Positions 56,829 through 64,000 of a stretch of DNA of 64,000 nucleotides are shown here, piece by piece (positions within the stretch are counted from its first letter, which is position 1; each line of letters begins with the position of its first letter). The stretch is taken from positions 1-64,000 of the forward strand of contig CAMBEI010000004.1 in assembly GCA_945865645.1 (NCBI GenBank), written 5' to 3'. Below the pieces are notes generated by a model. It did no database searches, was not told where the DNA came from, and was given only the letters and a program-made list of their open reading frames with translations. The translations under genes were made by a program, and so were the position numbers. This DNA comes from Chitinophaga pinensis (GTDB lineage: Bacteria; Bacteroidota; Bacteroidia; Chitinophagales; Chitinophagaceae).

Positions 56829-58250
56829 TTATGGAAAAATACCTAACTCACTATAACTAATAGCTACTTTGTTGATAGCACTAACATAAGCGGCTGTGCG
56901 CATATCGGGTATTTCTGGATTACTTTTCCATATTTCCATTATCTCTCTAGTAGCGCCAATCATGGTTTCTTCTAATCCACTATGTATCAGATCAACCTCG
57001 TCGGGGCCATGCATAATAAAATCTCTTTCTGTTGCACTTACTTTTTTTCCACTAAGCTCTTCTATTTGTCCTAGTATGTGCGAATTCATATTTTCTGTAA
57101 ATCTTTTCTCCATACGGCCATAACGAACATGACTTAAATTTTTAAGCCACTCAAAATAACTCACGGTAACACCGCCTGCATTTAAATACATATCTGGTAC
57201 ACATAAAATCCCTTTTTGTGCAAATATTTCGTCGGCCTCTGGCGAACAAGGGCCATTAGCTGCTTCGCCAATAATCTTTGCTTTAACCCTTGGGGCATTA
57301 TCTCCATTAATTACATTTTCTAAAGCTGCAGGAATAAGTATATCGCATTCAAGCTCTAAAGCATCTGTATTTTTAGCTAGGTTATTTGCTCCTGGAAAAT
57401 TTAAAATAGAACCGGTTACTTTACGATGTGCAAAAACTTCTTCTTCATTCAAGCCATTGGCATTAAATATTGCACCTTCATATTCGGCAATGGCAACCAC
57501 TTTTGCACCATGCTCTCTGAAAAATTTAGCACAATAAAAACCTACATTTCCCATACCCTGTACCACTACTGTTTTATCTTCAATGCCCACACTTAGCCCT
57601 TGTTTTTGCATAATATCAGGCATGTTACATACTTCCCTAATACCAAAGAAAACACCAAGTCCTGTTGCTTCTGTACGACCACGTACGCCTCCCTGTGTAA
57701 CTGGCTTTCCAGTAACACAACCTGCGGCATCAATATCTCCTGGTTTTAATGAGGCATAGGTATCAACAATCCACGCCATTTCTCTTGAACCCGTACCATA
57801 ATCTGGAGCGGGCACATCTATACCAGGACCAATAAAATTTTTCTTCACTAGCTCTGAAGTGTACCTGCGAGTAATTTTCTCCAATTCATACTCACTGTAT
57901 TTGCGTGGATTAATTTTAATACCTCCCTTACCACCGCCAAAAGGCACGTTAACAATAGCGCATTTGTAAGTCATCAAACTAGCTAATGCCATAACTTCAT
58001 CCTGATTTACTTCATCACTAAAGCGGATACCCCCTTTACAGGGTGTTTTATGATGACTATGTTGTACGCGGTAGGCTTCAATAACCTGAATACTTCCGTC
58101 ATCTCGTTTTACTGGAAAACGCATCTGATAAACACTATTACATGCTTTAATCTGTTCTAAAATTCCCAAATCCCATTTTGTAAATTTGGCTGCTTTGTCA
58201 AAACTTCTTTCCACACTCTGGAAAAAACTGTAAGTCTGGTGAACGCTCAT
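56829..58250 (-). CDS. gdhA: Glutamate dehydrogenase (Glu/Leu/Phe/Val family)
   Basis: A 473-residue enzyme interconverting glutamate with 2-oxoglutarate and ammonia. The catalytic Lys lies in KTPCKGGIRFS, PFGGGKGGI marks the substrate site, and DVPAPDYGTGSREMAWI follows; the dinucleotide fold is VVVQGMGNVGFYCAKFF. Length and motifs match the longer Bacteroidota GDH rather than leucine dehydrogenase. It could supply or drain the nitrogen moved through cyanophycin made by the nearby cphA. It is downstream of the ccm-type genes but 109 bp from them, so it probably has its own promoter. Confidence 0.93.
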   Translation of the reverse strand: MSVHQTYSFFQSVERSFDKAAKFTKWDLGILEQIKACNSVYQMRFPVKRDDGSIQVIEAYRVQHSHHKTPCKGGIRFSDEVNQDEVMALASLMTYKCAIVNVPFGGGKGGIKINPRKYSEYELEKITRRYTSELVKKNFIGPGIDVPAPDYGTGSREMAWIVDTYASLKPGDIDAAGCVTGKPVTQGGVRGRTEATGLGVFFGIREVCNMPDIMQKQGLSVGIEDKTVVVQGMGNVGFYCAKFFREHGAKVVAIAEYEGAIFNANGLNEEEVFAHRKVTGSILNFPGANNLAKNTDALELECDILIPAALENVINGDNAPRVKAKIIGEAANGPCSPEADEIFAQKGILCVPDMYLNAGGVTVSYFEWLKNLSHVRYGRMEKRFTENMNSHILGQIEELSGKKVSATERDFIMHGPDEVDLIHSGLEETMIGATREIMEIWKSNPEIPDMRTAAYVSAINKVAISYSELGIFP

Positions 58251-58359
58251 AAAATTGGTTTTATATGTAAGAATCGTTATTTTTTAATTAAAAGCAAGTG
58301 TGAAATTTGCAAAAACTTTTTCAACAAGTAAATTACTGATTTTTCTCTTTTTCCTATTG

Positions 58360-58599
58360 TTAATTATTTTCTTTCTCCATCCGGCTTATTTTTCTGTCTA
58401 ATAAAAAAACATAAACAAATAAGCCAATTAAAATAGTAAGACAAACTGCTACAACTACATATATTTTTCCATTGCTACGCATCAAATCTGCCATCTCTGG
58501 TTTTGCATCTTGTGCAAATAATACGTTAGTAAAAATAACTCCAAAAAAAAACAATAACCATTTTGGTACTGTGTACAAATAATTATTTATCTTATTCAT
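58360..58599 (-). CDS. CcmD-family protein
   Basis: A 79-residue protein with two hydrophobic segments: an N-terminal one (14-29, WLLFFFGVIFTNVLFA, a possible signal) and a second (about 47-67, VVVAVCLTILIGLFVYVFLLD) followed by a charged tail DRKISRMEKENN. This second half is the CcmD pattern: one helix plus a basic coil that links CcmC to CcmAB in the haem-release step of cytochrome c maturation. Its start overlaps the end of the ccmC-like gene by 8 bp, so translation is coupled. Confidence 0.75.
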   Translation of the reverse strand: MNKINNYLYTVPKWLLFFFGVIFTNVLFAQDAKPEMADLMRSNGKIYVVVAVCLTILIGLFVYVFLLDRKISRMEKENN

Positions 58600-59299
58600 T
58601 TATAAGTGATTTATCTTGAAATAATTGTAACCTAATTTTTAAAGTGGTAATCCATACGCCCAATAATGTCCAACCAATGACAGCCGGATAAAACACCATT
58701 CTTAAACGGCTATCGATATCTTTAAAATTTAATGCAGGGTTACCACTTTCGCTACCCGGTGCGCCAGGATGCAAACTACCAACTAGGCGAGGGATAATCC
58801 AGATACTTGGAAAAAGCATAGCAAATGCAAAAATATTATATACGGCACTAACTCGGGCCTTTTTATCTATATCAGTAAAAGAACCACGTAATACAAAATA
58901 AGCGCCATAAATTAATAAGGCAATGGCTGCGCCAATAAGTTTAGGCTCTTTTAAAATGCTCCCTAATGATTGACTTTGATCTGTAACCCAAGTATAATTA
59001 GCCCAAATGGTGCCTGTGGCATATCCTAAAATGCCAAAAAACGAACCAACAGCAGCAAATTGATGTGCAAAAATATCATTGCGCAAACTAAAGCCACGAA
59101 GGTATTTAATGCTGTAAACAAAGCTAGTGCCAAACAGTATCATCATACCAAACCACATACAAACATGAAAGTAAAGATTACGTATTGTTTCATTCAAAAT
59201 AAATAAACGAGGAATCTCCATCAAAAAACCGCCTACAATCGTGTAGACCAACAAAAGAAAGGATAATATTTTCCACCAATTTTTCTGCAAACAGTACAA
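58592..59299 (-). CDS. ccmC: Haem exporter / cytochrome c biogenesis protein CcmC (CcsA-like)
   Basis: A 235-residue inner-membrane protein with six helices and the haem-handling family pattern: conserved His in LYFHVCMWFGMM, and the tryptophan-rich periplasmic loop GTIWANYTWVTD, a short form of the WWD motif. It presents haem for attachment to apocytochrome c via CcmE. Start codons available are TTG at 59299 and TTG at 59290 (MQKNWWKILSF), the second closer to relatives. A -7 box TACCTTTG lies at 59323-59316. It overlaps ccmD by 8 bp. Confidence 0.85.
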   Translation of the reverse strand: MYCLQKNWWKILSFLLLVYTIVGGFLMEIPRLFILNETIRNLYFHVCMWFGMMILFGTSFVYSIKYLRGFSLRNDIFAHQFAAVGSFFGILGYATGTIWANYTWVTDQSQSLGSILKEPKLIGAAIALLIYGAYFVLRGSFTDIDKKARVSAVYNIFAFAMLFPSIWIIPRLVGSLHPGAPGSESGNPALNFKDIDSRLRMVFYPAVIGWTLLGVWITTLKIRLQLFQDKSLINE

Positions 59300-59367
59300 A
59301 GATTAATTGAGTTTGCAAAGGTAGGGTAAACTGATGCAAGAATTAAAAAAAATCATTTTTTATGTGC

Positions 59368-60027
59368 CTAGTCTTTCCACAAGTAAGGGAATAATATTGC
59401 TGCCATTGCAATTACCAAAACATCTAGACCCAAAATTAATAACGACAGCTGTAAAATTGCTCCTTCTCTAAAAACTTCGGCAAATGCAGCCTTGCTTAAC
59501 CGCATTAATAATAAGAGTTGTGGTAAGATAACAGGAAACCCTAAAATGGCTATCAAAGCAGCATTTTGCTGTGCTTTTGCAGCAATTGCACTCATTAAGG
59601 TGAATACAATGCTTATACTAGCGCCCCCTAAAAAGACTATGCCAACAAAGCGCAGGGTATTATCAACTGGATTATTTAAAAATATAAAAAAAAGCAATAA
59701 GCTTAACAAGCTCATTAAGATCATCAGCAGTAAATTGTAAATCATTTTTGCAAAGATAAATTCTAAAGGAGAGGTAATTGAATAAAAATACAGCATCCTT
59801 CCCCTGCTTTCTTGTAAAAAGCTTTTAGCTACTGCATTTACGCAAATAAATAACTGAATGACCCAGAATAAGCCATTCCATATATTAGCATCAGGCTTAT
59901 CGATAGATAAATAAAGTACAAAAATGGTGGATGCTATATATAAAAGAATACCATAAAAAGTATGTTTTTGCCTAAACTCAAGTAAGATGTCTTTCTTTAA
60001 TAAAGCAAGTATTTTTTTGATCATCAT
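59368..60027 (-). CDS. ccmB: Haem exporter protein CcmB
   Basis: A 219-residue ABC-type membrane subunit with about six helices; KKDILLEFRQKHTFYGI at the N-terminus and the block with LQESRGRMLYFY and SPLEFIFAKMIYN are family marks. It pairs with the ATPase CcmA, which is not beside it, so that subunit must be encoded elsewhere. First gene of the minus-strand group ccmB, ccmC, ccmD; 68 bp separate it from ccmC, where a -7 box suggests a second promoter. Confidence 0.88.
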   Translation of the reverse strand: MMIKKILALLKKDILLEFRQKHTFYGILLYIASTIFVLYLSIDKPDANIWNGLFWVIQLFICVNAVAKSFLQESRGRMLYFYSITSPLEFIFAKMIYNLLLMILMSLLSLLLFFIFLNNPVDNTLRFVGIVFLGGASISIVFTLMSAIAAKAQQNAALIAILGFPVILPQLLLLMRLSKAAFAEVFREGAILQLSLLILGLDVLVIAMAAILFPYLWKD

Positions 60028-60400
60028 CGCAAATTACAAACAATCGAATAAAAGAACCTTTGTTTTTTATTTACTTTATACCTATTAGTTGTAAAAATTC
60101 AATATTAATCGAAAATTCAATTAATATTTATTTATAAACTATTAAATTATATTAAAATTTATGAAAATGTAGTTATATTTTGTTTTAAAGATGATTACTT
60201 GATTTTAAATAGTAATTTATTGTCTATACCATTCGATTTATGAATTCAGTTTCTCTAAGTATTGCAGGTAAGGTTTTGGGGTTGGCGAAGGTGGCTTTTG
60301 GAAACGTAAAATTTCTGCCAACGCCAAAGTTAATTAATTGCTCAAATATTTTTATTCGCACTGTCTGCCCTCCAATGTAAACCACGTGGTATACTCAGTT
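60028..60400. other. Non-coding gap upstream of ccmB
   Basis: Mostly AT-rich, but 60270-60390 is richer in G and C than its surroundings and holds GTTGGC (60281-60286) facing GCCAAC (60317-60322). Neither strand gives a frame that I can assign. It adjoins the DUF2490-like remnant and could be part of the same decay. Confidence 0.4.
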
Positions 60401-60615
60401 TTATTCTTTCGTTTGTTTTGTAAAGTCAATATTAAAGTTTGCATTTACGATCAGTCCATTATTATTTTGGAAAACATTTTAGCCGTTAATTTGTCTGCCA
60501 AATTGAAGCTTTTATTAAAGTAATCACATTTAATTATTGCGTTTTTTTTGAATCTATAGCCTAATAGTACTCCTATTCTGTTTTGATCAAATCTTTGTCT
60601 TTCGCAGACCGACAT
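60401..60615 (-). pseudogene. Decayed DUF2490-like gene (C-terminal remnant)
   Basis: On the minus strand an ATG at 60615 opens a 54-codon frame reading CERQRFDQNRIGVLLGYRFK then KNAIIKCDYFNKSFN, typical of the last strands of DUF2490 outer-membrane-like proteins (FDQNR, then GYRF). It then breaks. In a neighbouring frame GRQING, a stop, NVFQNNNGLIVNANFNIDFTKQTKE and TAA at 60401 complete the expected ending. I infer one frameshift and one nonsense mutation, with the N-terminus lost. Confidence 0.55.
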
Positions 60616-60702
60616 AGTTTTTTAACTTGCCCATAACTCACTTATATACTGTACAAACATTCGCATATTTATATTTTTAAAATTTAAGTTAATTTGGCCA
60701 AA

Positions 60703-61266
60703 TTAACAAAGTGCACAAATGCGACAACGTGGCTCATAAATATCTTTTTCTCCTAATAAAACCTGTGGGCCTGAGGCAATTTTACGATAACTAATATTGG
60801 CAATATTTCCACATTTCATACAAATAGCATGAAGCTTGGTAATATAATCGGCCTTTGCTAATAGATTAGGCATTTGACCAAATGGTTTGCCCAAATAATC
60901 CATATCTAGTCCGGCGACAATTACCCGAATACCTTTTTGTGCCAGCAGCTCACAAACATCGGAAATGTCTGCATCAAAAAACTGAGCTTCGTCAATGCCC
61001 ACCACATCAACATCCTGGGCTAATAATAAAATAGTTTGTGCATTATCAACTGGAGTAGAAATAATCGCATTGGTATCATGACTTACAATTTTAACTTCGT
61101 CATAACGAACATCAATAGTCGGCTTAAAAATCTCTACTTTAAGATTTGCAATTTTAACTCTTTTTAATCTACGTATCAACTCTTCTGTTTTTCCACTAAA
61201 CATACTACCGCAAATCACTTCAATCCAGCCCCTTCTTTCGCCTTTTAAATTAGGTTCTATAAACAT
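60703..61266 (-). CDS. tdk: Thymidine kinase
   Basis: A 187-residue type II thymidine kinase of the salvage pathway: P-loop [12 protein letters not shown] (residues 21-32), catalytic Glu in DEAQFFD, the lid region and a C-terminal structural zinc site with two Cys pairs (CMKCGN and CRICALC). Cytoplasmic tetramer in the family. Divergent from the conserved hypothetical gene at 61367, with 100 bp between. Confidence 0.96.
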   Translation of the reverse strand: MFIEPNLKGERRGWIEVICGSMFSGKTEELIRRLKRVKIANLKVEIFKPTIDVRYDEVKIVSHDTNAIISTPVDNAQTILLLAQDVDVVGIDEAQFFDADISDVCELLAQKGIRVIVAGLDMDYLGKPFGQMPNLLAKADYITKLHAICMKCGNIANISYRKIASGPQVLLGEKDIYEPRCRICALC

Positions 61267-61366
61267 TTTAGTATTTTTTTAATAAATCAGTATGTAACTT
61301 AGAGGTTCTAGCATTTTTAAAAAATGGGCGCCCCTTCTTTACGGGCATCAAAAGTATACTAATATC

Positions 61367-62128
61367 ATGGAAAGAGTGGACACCTTGTTAAAAAAATTAC
61401 AGAATCAGTTTACACAAAATGCTTCGGTAGAGCAATTATTGTTAACTGTTCAAATGTTACAGGCAGAATTACTGCACTTGCAACATCAAAATCAGGCAGT
61501 GTTAAATAGCGAAATGGCTGCAGTTAATGTTTCGCCATTAAATAGCTTTATACACGAACCCATTCCCATACAATCCAATATAGAAGGTATTAAGGTAGAA
61601 CGCACAGTTGAAATGTTGCAGGTTGATGAAGCTGAACTAGATGCTGAATTAGAAGAAATAAAAAGAAATGCAAAGCATATGCAGAGTATAAGTGTACAAC
61701 ACAAACCTCATATTATTTTTGAACCTGAAGAAGATATTCCTACATTAAAACATACATCTAAACCCCTGCCAGAAACTAAAAAACAAATGGTTGTAACAGA
61801 AATAAATGAGTCGGTTGCAGTAAACACAGTCTCTTTAAACGATAAGTTGAAACAATCAAAAATTGATTTAGGCGATACCCTTACAGAAGCACCGATAAAG
61901 GATTTACGAAAAGCCATTGCTTTAAATGATCAATTTTTGTTTATTAATGAATTATTTCGTGGAGATGAAATTGCTTATGAAAGAAGCATAAAAACGATTA
62001 ATAGTTTTTCCATTTTTGCAGAAGCAGAATATTGGATACAGCGAGAGTTAATGGTTAAAAATGGTTGGCGTGCCGACAATGAAATGGTTGCCCAATTTTA
62101 TCAGCTAGTTAAAAGGCGTTTTTCTTGA
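61367..62128 (+). CDS. Conserved Bacteroidota protein of unknown function
   Basis: A 253-residue soluble protein that I cannot name. An N-terminal helical region (5-45, KKLQNQFTQNASVEQLLLTV) is followed by a poorly conserved acidic linker (about 75-165). A well-conserved C-terminal block of about 85 residues has PIKDLRKAIALNDQFLFINE, LFRGDE, ERSIKTINSFSIFAEAEYWI and ends in VKRRFS. No signal or membrane helix. The last 28 bp overlap waaA on the other strand, so the two mRNAs are antisense there. The block shape suggests protein-protein contact; function unknown. Confidence 0.75.
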   Translation: MERVDTLLKKLQNQFTQNASVEQLLLTVQMLQAELLHLQHQNQAVLNSEMAAVNVSPLNSFIHEPIPIQSNIEGIKVERTVEMLQVDEAELDAELEEIKRNAKHMQSISVQHKPHIIFEPEEDIPTLKHTSKPLPETKKQMVVTEINESVAVNTVSLNDKLKQSKIDLGDTLTEAPIKDLRKAIALNDQFLFINELFRGDEIAYERSIKTINSFSIFAEAEYWIQRELMVKNGWRADNEMVAQFYQLVKRRFS

Positions 62129-63432
62129 ATAAATTGAATTATTTTTTTTGATGCCCCGGTATTTCTATTAACAAAATGCTTAGCAGCATCTCCCATTCTA
62201 TTTCTTTCGATATCATTAATCAATAGTTTATTCATTGTCGCTTCTAAACTAACCGGCCCGTCAACACTAATACCCCCGTCTGCATTAATTAAACCAATAG
62301 CTTCATCAAATTTTTCATATACTGGCCCAAAAACAACGGGCTTACCATAAACAGCAGCTTCTAATATATTATGTACCCCATCTGCACCAAATCCGCCACC
62401 AACATAGGCTATTGTTGCATATTTATATAGGCGAGAGAGCATTCCAATATTGTCAATTATTAAAATATTGGGGATATCGTGTTTATGAATAAATACAACT
62501 CCTTCTTCGTCTATATGTTCCTGCAAGTTTGAATTAGATTTAAGTTTAACTAATGCTGAATAAAATATCGATCTAGGAAATTGCTCTTTCAAATCAAGTA
62601 AATTTGTTTTGTCAATTTCGTGTGGTGCTATTATAAATTTAATGGCAGGGTGAGTATTTATAAAATGAAGTAACTCTACCTCATCTTCTAGCCAGGTACT
62701 ACCTGCAACAATAACTTGGCTATCGCCACAGAATGTTTCTATATGTAAAACAGGCATAAAATTATCTAGTATTTGCAATACCCTATCAAACCGTGTATCC
62801 CCATTAATAGTCACATTTTGTTTATACCCTAAAAAAGTTAAAAGGATTGCTGATGCTGAATTTTGAACAAAAAAATGGGTAAAAGTTTCAAGCATTTGTT
62901 TCCAGATGTCACCATACCAAGCAAAGAAGGGTTGGCTCTTTCTAAAAATACCCGATACCAATATTGTCGGAATATTTCTTTTCTTTATTTCGCACAGATA
63001 ATAAAACCAGTATTCATATTTTACCCAAATAACTAAGGACGGATTTATAGCATCTAAAAACTTTTTTGCATTGCCACTTGAATCCATAGGCAAATAAAAC
63101 ACATGATCTACTCCATGATAACTCTTCATTATTTGGTAGCCAGAAGGAGAAAAAAACGTTAAGACAATTTTTTGCGCTGGATTATTTTTTTTAAGCAGTT
63201 CCAATATTGGCCTACCCTGTTCAAATTCGCCCAAGCTAGCACAGTGCATCCAAATGGGTTGACCAATTACAGAAGATGATAAATTATCTTTTAACAATTG
63301 ACTATTAATTAGCATAAATATTTTTTTACGGCCGCTAAGCCATTGTTTTGCTTTTATATTCCACAAAGCAGCCACCCTTATTCCAAAGAAATAAAAAAAC
63401 AGAAATAGGTTGTATAATAATTTACTGACCAT
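62101..63432 (-). CDS. waaA: 3-deoxy-D-manno-octulosonic acid (Kdo) transferase
   Basis: A 443-residue GT30 enzyme adding Kdo to the lipid A precursor at the inner membrane. An N-terminal anchor (LLYNLFLFFYFFGIRVAALW) is followed by the catalytic-base region HCASLGEFEQGRPI, VAGSTWLEDEVELL, and the CMP-Kdo site GGFGADGVHNILEAAVYGKPVVFGP split over two motifs near 345-370. It shows that this organism makes lipopolysaccharide with Kdo, in line with ispD-independent envelope genes nearby such as rfaE1. Its 3' end overlaps the conserved hypothetical gene by 28 bp. Confidence 0.94.
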   Translation of the reverse strand: MVSKLLYNLFLFFYFFGIRVAALWNIKAKQWLSGRKKIFMLINSQLLKDNLSSSVIGQPIWMHCASLGEFEQGRPILELLKKNNPAQKIVLTFFSPSGYQIMKSYHGVDHVFYLPMDSSGNAKKFLDAINPSLVIWVKYEYWFYYLCEIKKRNIPTILVSGIFRKSQPFFAWYGDIWKQMLETFTHFFVQNSASAILLTFLGYKQNVTINGDTRFDRVLQILDNFMPVLHIETFCGDSQVIVAGSTWLEDEVELLHFINTHPAIKFIIAPHEIDKTNLLDLKEQFPRSIFYSALVKLKSNSNLQEHIDEEGVVFIHKHDIPNILIIDNIGMLSRLYKYATIAYVGGGFGADGVHNILEAAVYGKPVVFGPVYEKFDEAIGLINADGGISVDGPVSLEATMNKLLINDIERNRMGDAAKHFVNRNTGASKKIIQFIQEKRLLTS

Positions 63433-63489
63433 TTAATTTCCAACAAATTTAACCGCAATTTTTTAATTGGAGTTAGTCATATTACTAAT

Positions 63490-63519
63490 TTTTCATTCCT
63501 CAAGCAATTCGTATATTTG
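63490..63519 (+). promoter_or_regulatory. Promoter of the DegT-type aminotransferase gene
   Basis: TATATTTG (63512-63519) is an exact TAnnTTTG match, followed by CGGCGC; the -33 side (TTTTTC near 63490) is weak. The ATG follows 21 bp later. It lies between divergent waaA and this gene. Confidence 0.5.
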
Positions 63520-63539
63520 CGGCGCAATAAATAAGATAT

Positions 63540-64000
63540 ATGAGGCCCTTACAAATGGTTGATACCAAAACACAATACCGTAAAATTAAATCTGAAGTGG
63601 ATGCTGCCGTTTTATCTGTAATGGAAAGCTCCATGTTTATAGGAGGTAAAGTAGTGAGTGAATTTGCCGAAAACCTTGCTAAATACCATGGCAGCAAATA
63701 TTGCATTACCTGTGCCAATGGAACCGATGCTTTACAAATTGCCATGATGGCCTTGGGTTTAAAGCCTGGAGATGAAGTTATTACTCCTTCTTTTACCTAT
63801 ATAGCTACAGTAGAAGTAGCGGCACTGCTAAACATTAAACCCATTTTTGTTGAAGTAAACGCACAGACTTTTTGTATTGATCCCGAAGCCATTGAAAAAG
63901 CAATTACCCCAAAAACAAAAGCCATTATTCCGGTTCATTTATATGGCCATGCTGCCGATATGGAAAAAATAATGCTTATTGCCAAAAAATATAATTTAGT
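63540..64000 (+). CDS. DegT/DnrJ/EryC1 sugar aminotransferase (3' end outside window)
   Basis: The first 153 codons of a PLP-dependent nucleotide-sugar aminotransferase: QMVDTKTQYRKIKSEVDAAV at the N-terminus, MFIGGKVVSEFAE, CANGTDALQIAMMALGL (cofactor phosphate site), GDEVITPSFTYIAT, and IPVHLYGHAADM with the start of the PLP region. The catalytic Lys lies beyond the window. It makes amino sugars for surface polysaccharide. I start at the ATG at 63540; the frame is intact to the edge. Confidence 0.92.
   Translation, partial: MRPLQMVDTKTQYRKIKSEVDAAVLSVMESSMFIGGKVVSEFAENLAKYHGSKYCITCANGTDALQIAMMALGLKPGDEVITPSFTYIATVEVAALLNIKPIFVEVNAQTFCIDPEAIEKAITPKTKAIIPVHLYGHAADMEKIMLIAKKYNL

Noticed and set aside
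60338..60523. 61-codon plus-strand frame
   Set aside because: It lies opposite the better supported DUF2490-like remnant and has no family features.
63500..63745. 81-codon minus-strand frame at the right edge
   Set aside because: Antisense of the clear DegT-type aminotransferase N-terminus.

Overview
The window comes from an AT-rich Bacteroidota chromosome, most like Chitinophagales/Chitinophagaceae. This rests on protein resemblance (PorU2/PorV2 of the type IX secretion system, PafA phosphatase, HscA, DUF4920), on promoters of the TAnnTTTG type, and on the lack of Shine-Dalgarno sequences. No CRISPR array, phage or insertion sequence was seen. The first gene (STAS domain) is cut by the left edge and the last (DegT-type aminotransferase) by the right edge.

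Layout. 1-4.2 kb: STAS protein, RNase Z, a secreted esterase, dapA, a small lipoprotein and a dead VOC gene. 4.4-12.6 kb: tRNA-Asp, accA, an oxidoreductase, an exopolysaccharide sugar-phosphate transferase, a secreted M1 peptidase, an acetyltransferase and ispD. 12.6-17.6 kb: isoaspartyl peptidase, heptose kinase, amino acid permease, an OmpH-like chaperone and a small membrane protein. 17.7-32.9 kb: the core expression cluster on the minus strand. In transcription order this is tRNA-Thr(TGT)-Tyr-Gly-Thr(GGT)-tuf, tRNA-Trp-secE-nusG, rplK-rplA-rplJ-rplL, rpoB-rpoC. Hairpin terminators and new promoters divide it into separate units. 33-39 kb: Xer-type recombinase, rpsU, riboflavin synthase, a membrane glycosyltransferase-like protein, a methyltransferase and hscA. 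39-45.3 kb: PorU2 and PorV2. 45.5-52 kb: tyrS, cyanophycinase, a class V aminotransferase and cyanophycin synthetase, then a free-standing tRNA-Gln unit. 52.4-64 kb: an unknown membrane protein, pafA, an alpha-oxoamine-synthase-like enzyme, glutamate dehydrogenase, ccmB/ccmC/ccmD-type haem-export genes, thymidine kinase, a conserved hypothetical, Kdo transferase (waaA) and the partial DegT aminotransferase.

How genes connect. Cyanophycin synthetase (49.3 kb), cyanophycinase (46.8 kb) and an isoaspartyl peptidase (12.6 kb) together cover making and fully breaking down the Asp-Arg polymer. IspD, the heptose kinase, WaaA and the exopolysaccharide transferase serve the cell envelope.

Most interesting signals. 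(1) Five promoters of translation and transcription operons share TTYGCNNTCC starting inside the -7 box, which suggests common growth control. (2) At least four, probably five, decayed genes lie in intergenic gaps that are otherwise very tight. (3) A palindromic REP-like repeat sits in frame inside hscA. (4) Two inverted repeats cross each other in a pseudoknot-like arrangement at 56.6 kb. No clearly new defence or mobile system was found.
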